Below are positions 59,470 through 64,000 of a DNA stretch of 64,000 nt, piece by piece. The notes beneath the pieces are model-generated. The model had not been told where the DNA came from and searched no databases. It saw nothing but the letters and a program-made list of their open reading frames with translations. Numbering within the stretch: position 1 is the stretch's first letter; every line of letters begins with the position of its first letter. Origin of the DNA: Intestinibacillus sp. Marseille-P6563 (GTDB lineage Bacteria > Bacillota > Clostridia > Oscillospirales > Butyricicoccaceae); NCBI RefSeq assembly GCF_900604335.1, contig NZ_UWOD01000001.1:833501-897500 (forward strand), read 5' to 3'. A program made the position numbers and the translations under genes.

Positions 59470-61836
59470 TTACTTTACTTTTTCGATGTGCCAAATATCC
59501 TTCGCATATTCCGCAATGGTACGGTCGGACGAGAATTTGCCCGAATTGCAAATATTCATCCAGCACTTACGCGCAAAGCCCAAACGGTCCTTATAATCCT
59601 GACTGGCGCGCTTGCGTGCTTCCAGATAGCGGTCCAGATCGAGCAGCAGGAAATACTGGTCGGGACGGTGCCAAGCCGAACCATACACAATCGAGTCATG
59701 CAGTTCGCGGAAGATGCCCGAACCACCGTCGTGCAGGGTGCCGTCGATGAGCGCATCCAGAATGCGCTTTACGCGGCGGTCGTGGTGATAGGTCCAGTTG
59801 GGGTTGTAACGCTCGGCCACGTCGCGAATTTCATCCACAGTTGCGCCAAAGCGATAGTTGTTCTCCTCGCCAGCTTCTTCGAAAATTTCGATGTTTGCGC
59901 CGTCGTAAGTGCCCATCGTGACGGCACCGTTGGCCATCAGCTTCATATTGCCGGTACCGGAAGCTTCCTTACCCGCAGTCGAGATCTGCTCGGAAATATC
60001 AGCAGCTGCTACCAGCTTTTCAGCGTACGATACATTGTAGTTGGAAACAAAGACAACCTTGAGCAGGTCACGCACGGCCGGATCGCTGTCGATCACGCGG
60101 GCCACTTCGTTGATGAGCTTGATGATGCCCTTCGCGCGCTTGTAGCCAGGCGCGGACTTTGCACCAAAGATGAAGGTCGTGGGCGTAAAGTCGGTCAGGC
60201 TGCCTTCCTTGATCTCGTAGTAGATCTCCAGAATGGCCAGAATGTTGAGGAACTGGCGCTTGTACTCATGCAGGCGCTTGATCTGGATGTCAAAGCAGGT
60301 GTTGGGGTCAATGTGGATGCGGTCCTTCTTCCAGATATAATCGGCCAACCGCTTGTGGTTATCCATCTTGATCTGGGCAACGCGCTCCATAATCGCGTCA
60401 TCGGAAACGAACTTCTCCAGCTTCTTGAGCTGGCTCAAATCGGTCTTCCACGATTCGTTGCCGAGCAGTTCGGTCAGCAGGTCGCTCAGTTCCGGGTTGC
60501 ACAGAGCCAGCCAGCGGCGCTGGGTGATGCCGTTGGTCTTGTTCTGGAAACGCTCGGGGTAAACGGCATACCAGTCCTTGAGTGCATCATTTTTGAGGAT
60601 TTCGGTATGCAGGCGTGCCACGCCATTGACATAGCTGGACGCAAAGATTGCCATATACGCCATATGCACGGTCTCGTGCTGAATAATGCGCATGGTCTGC
60701 GCCTTATCCCCCGGTACGCCCTTGCTGGCCAGTTCACGGCCCAGTGCCTCATCGACCTTGACGATGATGTCATATACACGCGGGATGGTCGCGATCATCA
60801 GGTGCTGGCTCCACTTTTCGAGAGCTTCGGCCAGAATGGTGTGGTTGGTGTAAGCGAATACCTTCTTACAGATATCGAGCGCCTGTTCAAACGGCAGGTT
60901 TTCGCCGTCGGTCAGCAGACGGATAAGCTCCGGAATTGAGATAACCGGATGGGTATCGTTCAGCTGGATGGCGTTCATCTCAGCAAAATGCGAGAAATCG
61001 TTGCCATAGGTCTTCTTATACTTGCGGATGATGTCCTGCAGCGATGCCGAGCAGAAGAAATACTGCTGCTTCAGACGCAGGATCTTGCCGGCGTCAGTCG
61101 AGTCGTTCGGATACAGTACACGCGAAATATCCTCCGCGCGGTTGGCGGCAGATACCGACTTGTCGTACTGCTGCTCATTGAAAAGGTTGAAATCAAACGG
61201 CTTTTCAGCTTCTGCCTGCCACAGGCGCAGGGTGCCGATGTTGTCGGTGTTGTAGCCGATGATGGGCATATCGTACGGAACTGCCACGATGGTCTGGTCG
61301 GCAAAATGCACGATGACCTTTTCATCTTCGCGGCGCAGGCCCCACGGGTCGCCAAAGCGGGTCCAGTCGTCGGCTTCTTCCAGCTGGAAACCGCCCTGAA
61401 TCTTCTGCTTGAACAGGCCATATTTGTAGCGGATGCCATAACCATCGAGCGGCAGGTCGAGTGTTGCCGCCGAATCGAGGAAGCAGGCAGCCAGACGGCC
61501 CAGGCCGCCGTTGCCGAGTGCGCAGTCTTCGACTTCTTCAAAAGCTTCCAGCGAAGTGCCGCTTTCTTCGAGCAGTTCGCCAACTTCCTTGGTCACACCC
61601 AAGCAAAGCAGGTTGTTGTAGATCATACGGCCCATCAGGAACTCGGCCGAAAAGTAATAAGCGTGGCGCTGATTCTGGTGCTTGGCGGCGCTTTCCTGCC
61701 AGCGGTCCGCAATCTCGGCCATAATGGCCTTGGACAGTGCCATGTGCAGCTGTTCCGGCTTGGCATGGTCGGGCGTGGTATGGTAATCACTCTTGAGTTG
61801 GAACTGGATGGCTTCCATAATCGCTTGTTTCTTCAT
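59470..61836 (-). CDS. glgP: Glycogen/starch phosphorylase
   Basis: This 788-residue protein starts at ATG 61836 after AGAGAAGG. Family motifs: CALGNGGLGRLAACFLDSAA, NGITQRRWLALCNPELSD and the PLP site EASGTGNMKLMANGAVTMGT. It releases glucose-1-phosphate from alpha-glucan. Monocistronic here; no other glycogen genes are adjacent. Confidence 0.95.
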   Translation of the reverse strand: MKKQAIMEAIQFQLKSDYHTTPDHAKPEQLHMALSKAIMAEIADRWQESAAKHQNQRHAYYFSAEFLMGRMIYNNLLCLGVTKEVGELLEESGTSLEAFEEVEDCALGNGGLGRLAACFLDSAATLDLPLDGYGIRYKYGLFKQKIQGGFQLEEADDWTRFGDPWGLRREDEKVIVHFADQTIVAVPYDMPIIGYNTDNIGTLRLWQAEAEKPFDFNLFNEQQYDKSVSAANRAEDISRVLYPNDSTDAGKILRLKQQYFFCSASLQDIIRKYKKTYGNDFSHFAEMNAIQLNDTHPVISIPELIRLLTDGENLPFEQALDICKKVFAYTNHTILAEALEKWSQHLMIATIPRVYDIIVKVDEALGRELASKGVPGDKAQTMRIIQHETVHMAYMAIFASSYVNGVARLHTEILKNDALKDWYAVYPERFQNKTNGITQRRWLALCNPELSDLLTELLGNESWKTDLSQLKKLEKFVSDDAIMERVAQIKMDNHKRLADYIWKKDRIHIDPNTCFDIQIKRLHEYKRQFLNILAILEIYYEIKEGSLTDFTPTTFIFGAKSAPGYKRAKGIIKLINEVARVIDSDPAVRDLLKVVFVSNYNVSYAEKLVAAADISEQISTAGKEASGTGNMKLMANGAVTMGTYDGANIEIFEEAGEENNYRFGATVDEIRDVAERYNPNWTYHHDRRVKRILDALIDGTLHDGGSGIFRELHDSIVYGSAWHRPDQYFLLLDLDRYLEARKRASQDYKDRLGFARKCWMNICNSGKFSSDRTIAEYAKDIWHIEKVK

Positions 61837-61950
61837 GCAAATCCTTCTCTCTTTACAAAAATAACCCCCATGGGTAGTCGCTCTTGCAGCCGTGTGCGGC
61901 ACGGCAGCGGCGGAGAGGGAAAACCCTGCCGCAAAGGTTGTTCTGTGTAT

Positions 61951-61980
61951 AGAATATCATATCCTTGCTCTTTTTTTCAA
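61951..61980 (-). promoter_or_regulatory. Possible promoter of glgP
   Basis: TTGAAA (61980-61975), 18 bases, TATTCT (61956-61951). The rest of 61837-62097 shows no gene. Confidence 0.5.
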
Positions 61981-62097
61981 GCTATCCCACTATTTTTATA
62001 TCACTTTGTCTAGTTTCTCGAATTTGCAATTGACATTTTCACAATTTTTTGTCTAATATTTAGGTCGTTTTACACAAAATACAAATTTCGGTTTTCT

Positions 62098-63012
62098 TCA
62101 ATTCTTGCTGACCGGGCCGCGCGGCAAAAACACCGATACCGCCGTGCCTTTGCCCGGCTGGCTCTGAATGCGCAGATAGCCGCCCTGCATGGACACGATC
62201 TGCCGCGCCAGATACAGCCCCAGTCCGACGCCCTGCCCCCCGGCCGCTGCCGGGGCGCGGTAAAACCGCTCAAACACCTGCGCCCGCTCGTTTTCACTCA
62301 GCCCCACGCCGGTATCGGTCACCGTGATGCGGCAAAACAGCGAAAACGGCTGGGCGGTGATCGAAATGCTCCCGCCCGACCCGGTGTATTTGACCGCGTT
62401 GTCGAGCAGATTGCCGATGGCCTCGGCCGTCCATTTGGGGTCAAAGCAGGCGTCAAAATCCGGCCCGGCCTGCAAGGTCAGCTCCAGCCCCTTGGCCTGC
62501 GCCGCCGGACGCCAAGCAGCCGCTAGTTCGTCCAGCATCGGGCGCACCGGGCCCATCTTGGGGATAACCTGTACGATGCCGCTTTCCAGCCGGGAGGTCT
62601 TGACCAGCGCGTCGACCAGAAAGCGCAGCTTTTCCCCCTGCCGCCCGATCTCCTGCGTCAGTTCCCGGCAGTCGTCGGTCAGCGGTTTTTCGCCCAATAA
62701 CTCGGTATACAGCAGGATGTTGGCCAGCGGGGTCTTGGTCTGGTGGGAGATGTCAGACACCAGCCGCTTGATCTTGTTCTGTTCCTCGTCCAGTCTGCGG
62801 CGGGACAGCGCGCCCGTCGTGAGCACCCGCGCCAGAGCGGCTTCCAGCTTGGACAGACGGCTCTCATCCCAGGTGCTTTCCCGCCAGGTTCCGTCGGCCG
62901 CGCGGCGCACCATGATTTCCAGCCGCCGCAACACATACAGACCACGTCCCCAGAGCGCCAGCCCAAGCAGCAGCACCAACCCGGCGGCGGCCAGATAGAT
63001 TTTAGCCTCCAT
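62098..63012 (-). CDS. Sensor histidine kinase
   Basis: This 304-residue protein has one N-terminal transmembrane helix (IYLAAAGLVLLLGLALWGRG), a HisKA domain with DISHQTKTPLANI (phosphorylated His) and HATPase_c with GNLLDNAVKYTGSGG and VTDTGVGLSENER. It has almost no extracellular loop, as in BceS-like intramembrane sensors. ATG 63012 overlaps the regulator's stop. Confidence 0.87.
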   Translation of the reverse strand: MEAKIYLAAAGLVLLLGLALWGRGLYVLRRLEIMVRRAADGTWRESTWDESRLSKLEAALARVLTTGALSRRRLDEEQNKIKRLVSDISHQTKTPLANILLYTELLGEKPLTDDCRELTQEIGRQGEKLRFLVDALVKTSRLESGIVQVIPKMGPVRPMLDELAAAWRPAAQAKGLELTLQAGPDFDACFDPKWTAEAIGNLLDNAVKYTGSGGSISITAQPFSLFCRITVTDTGVGLSENERAQVFERFYRAPAAAGGQGVGLGLYLARQIVSMQGGYLRIQSQPGKGTAVSVFLPRGPVSKN

Positions 63013-63664
63013 CGCGGTCACCCCACCGGTATCCTACGCCGTAGACCGTATGAATATACCCCTCGCCCAGCTTTTTGCGCAGGCGGCGCACGGTGACCGA
63101 CAGGGCATTTTCGTCCACATATTCCATGCCATCGGTCCAGACGCGGTCAATGAGCGTTTCCCGCCGGACCGTGCGTCCGCGCTCGCACACCAGCGCGCGC
63201 AGCAGCCGCTGCTCAGGAGCCGACAGGGTGATCGGCTGCCCGTCTTTGGAAAAAGCGGCGTGGGCAAAATCCAGCCGGAACCCATCGAGGACCAGCACCT
63301 CCTCCCCGCCCGCGCGGCGCAGCATGGCGTCCACCCGAGCGCGCAGCACTCCCACCCGGAAGGGCTTGACGATATAATCGTCCCCGCCGGCACGGAACCC
63401 GGCGACTTCGTCGGCCTCGGTGTCGTTGGCGGTCAAAAAAATGACTGGCGCACGGCTGAACAGCCGGATTTCCCGACACAGCTCCAGCCCATTCCCATCG
63501 GGCAGGCCGACGTCCAAAATCACCAGATCGACCGGCTTTTCCAGCGCCTTGCGGGCCTGCTGCGCCGAAGCGCACACGGTCACTTCCCGACCCTCGCCCG
63601 CCAGCGCGAGCGCCACGCCCCGCGCCAGCGGCAGATCGTCCTCGACAAGCAAGAAATGCGGCAT
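63002..63664 (-). CDS. OmpR/PhoB-type response regulator
   Basis: This 220-residue protein has a receiver domain with phospho-acceptor Asp in LVILDVGLPDG (about residue 51) and a C-terminal winged helix (RRETLIDRVWTDGMEYVDEN, VRRLRKKLGEGYIHTVYGVG). It is paired with the histidine kinase downstream and follows an FtsX-type permease gene, as in antimicrobial-peptide sensing modules. Confidence 0.9.
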   Translation of the reverse strand: MPHFLLVEDDLPLARGVALALAGEGREVTVCASAQQARKALEKPVDLVILDVGLPDGNGLELCREIRLFSRAPVIFLTANDTEADEVAGFRAGGDDYIVKPFRVGVLRARVDAMLRRAGGEEVLVLDGFRLDFAHAAFSKDGQPITLSAPEQRLLRALVCERGRTVRRETLIDRVWTDGMEYVDENALSVTVRRLRKKLGEGYIHTVYGVGYRWGDRDGG

Positions 63665-63683
63665 TCACTTTCCCTTCTTTCCA

Positions 63684-63720
63684 TCTGAAAAAAGGGCTGC
63701 CCGGTTTGGGGCAGCCCTCG
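63684..63720 (-). terminator. Terminator after the permease gene
   Basis: AGGGCTGCCC-AAACCG-GGGCAGCCCT followed by TTTTTTC on the minus strand, separating the permease from the two-component genes. Confidence 0.85.
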
Positions 63721-63758
63721 GGTCGTTAGGTTGAGGATACCATACTTTGTTCCGGCAA

Positions 63759-64000
63759 TCAATCGGTCGTGCGAATGCGCTCGACGATGCTCTCCCCGGC
63801 CATGGAGCGGTACAGCGCCAGCGGGATGAGCAAGCCCAGGGCCACAAAGAGGGGCAGCACCAGCACGATCGGCAAAATGGTGAACCGGTACGAGAAGAAC
63901 CAGAAAATCTGATTGCAGCCGTTCCCGATGGGCGGTCCAAACACCACGCTGAGCAGCAAACTCAGGCCGAGCGCGAGCAGCGCGTAATACAGCCCTTCGA
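63759..64000 (-). CDS. FtsX-like ABC transporter permease, C-terminal part (cut by window edge)
   Basis: The minus frame is open from the window end and codes for about 80 residues: two hydrophobic segments (YYALLALGLSLLLSVVFG and LPIVLVLPLFVALGLLIPLA) ending RSMAGESIVERIRTTD. This is the last helices and tail of an FtsX-family permease, as in BceB-like exporters next to a two-component system. The rest lies outside. Confidence 0.75.
   Translation of the reverse strand, partial: EGLYYALLALGLSLLLSVVFGPPIGNGCNQIFWFFSYRFTILPIVLVLPLFVALGLLIPLALYRSMAGESIVERIRTTD

Noticed and set aside
59377-60939. A 520-codon plus-strand frame opposite glgP, and similar long frames opposite virB4 and recJ
   Set aside because: All lie antisense to confidently identified genes and have no family features.

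Overview
The window comes from an endospore-forming, Gram-positive Clostridia genome, probably a gut Oscillospirales member. This is inferred from the spoVB-mazG-HU-rqcP-yabP-yabQ-divIC-yabR cluster, the GC-rich core, strong sigma-A-type promoters, frequent TTG/GTG starts on the mobile genes, and a Tn1549/CTn4-type conjugative element. Most genes lie on the minus strand.

Region 1 (1 to about 20.55 kb) is a decayed integrative conjugative element read leftwards: parA, parB, (maff2), VirB6/TrbL, PrgI, VirB4, a small protein, a CD1107-type peptidoglycan hydrolase, DUF4315, DUF4366, a Cys-rich protein and a MOBP relaxase, then an XRE regulator. It carries three kinds of damage. First, parB is fused in frame to the first half of maff2, so the interval that normally carries the VirD4/TraG coupling protein is gone. 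Second, topB is cut after about 21 codons and joined to the tail of a SLOG-type gene. Third, maff2 is split by an 8.8-kb serine-recombinase element (9657-18489) whose ends can be placed to the base pair from the two maff2 halves and a symmetric 12-bp inverted repeat.

The nested element carries TnpX-like recombinase, TnpW, a DnaC-like loader, a replication initiator with five exact 23-bp-spaced repeats inside its coding sequence, a small Cys protein, MobC, a truncated relaxase, a likely oriT, an IS110 remnant, two unknown genes and an IS1182-type IS sitting in a duplicated 30-bp palindrome.

Region 2 (20.55-23.97 kb) holds a tyrosine-integrase stump, then a low-GC two-gene module: a DUF4297/Cap4-like nuclease and an SMC/ABC-type DUF2326 ATPase with a CPFC zinc hook. 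The module has a clear promoter and a leader with a terminator-like hairpin. It looks like a two-component relative of Lamassu/ABC-3C defence systems. A tRNA-Pro(UGG) follows.

Region 3 (24-64 kb) is mainly chromosomal: K+ channel KtrB/TrkH, a prolyl-tRNA editing protein, an MBOAT/DHHW acyl-transfer pair, the secE-nusG-rplK-rplA and rplJ-rplL transcription units with an L10 leader, ruvX, long HPF, a fumarase alpha subunit without its beta partner, an amidohydrolase, the sporulation/septum cluster, the recJ-relA-dtd-MBL-hemZ-kinase operon, proC, radical SAM and phospholipase-like genes, an apbE/NusG-II/Gx-transporter electron-transfer-type set, murD, RNase P RNA, an orphan phage lysis cassette, glycogen phosphorylase and a two-component system next to an FtsX-like permease cut by the window end.
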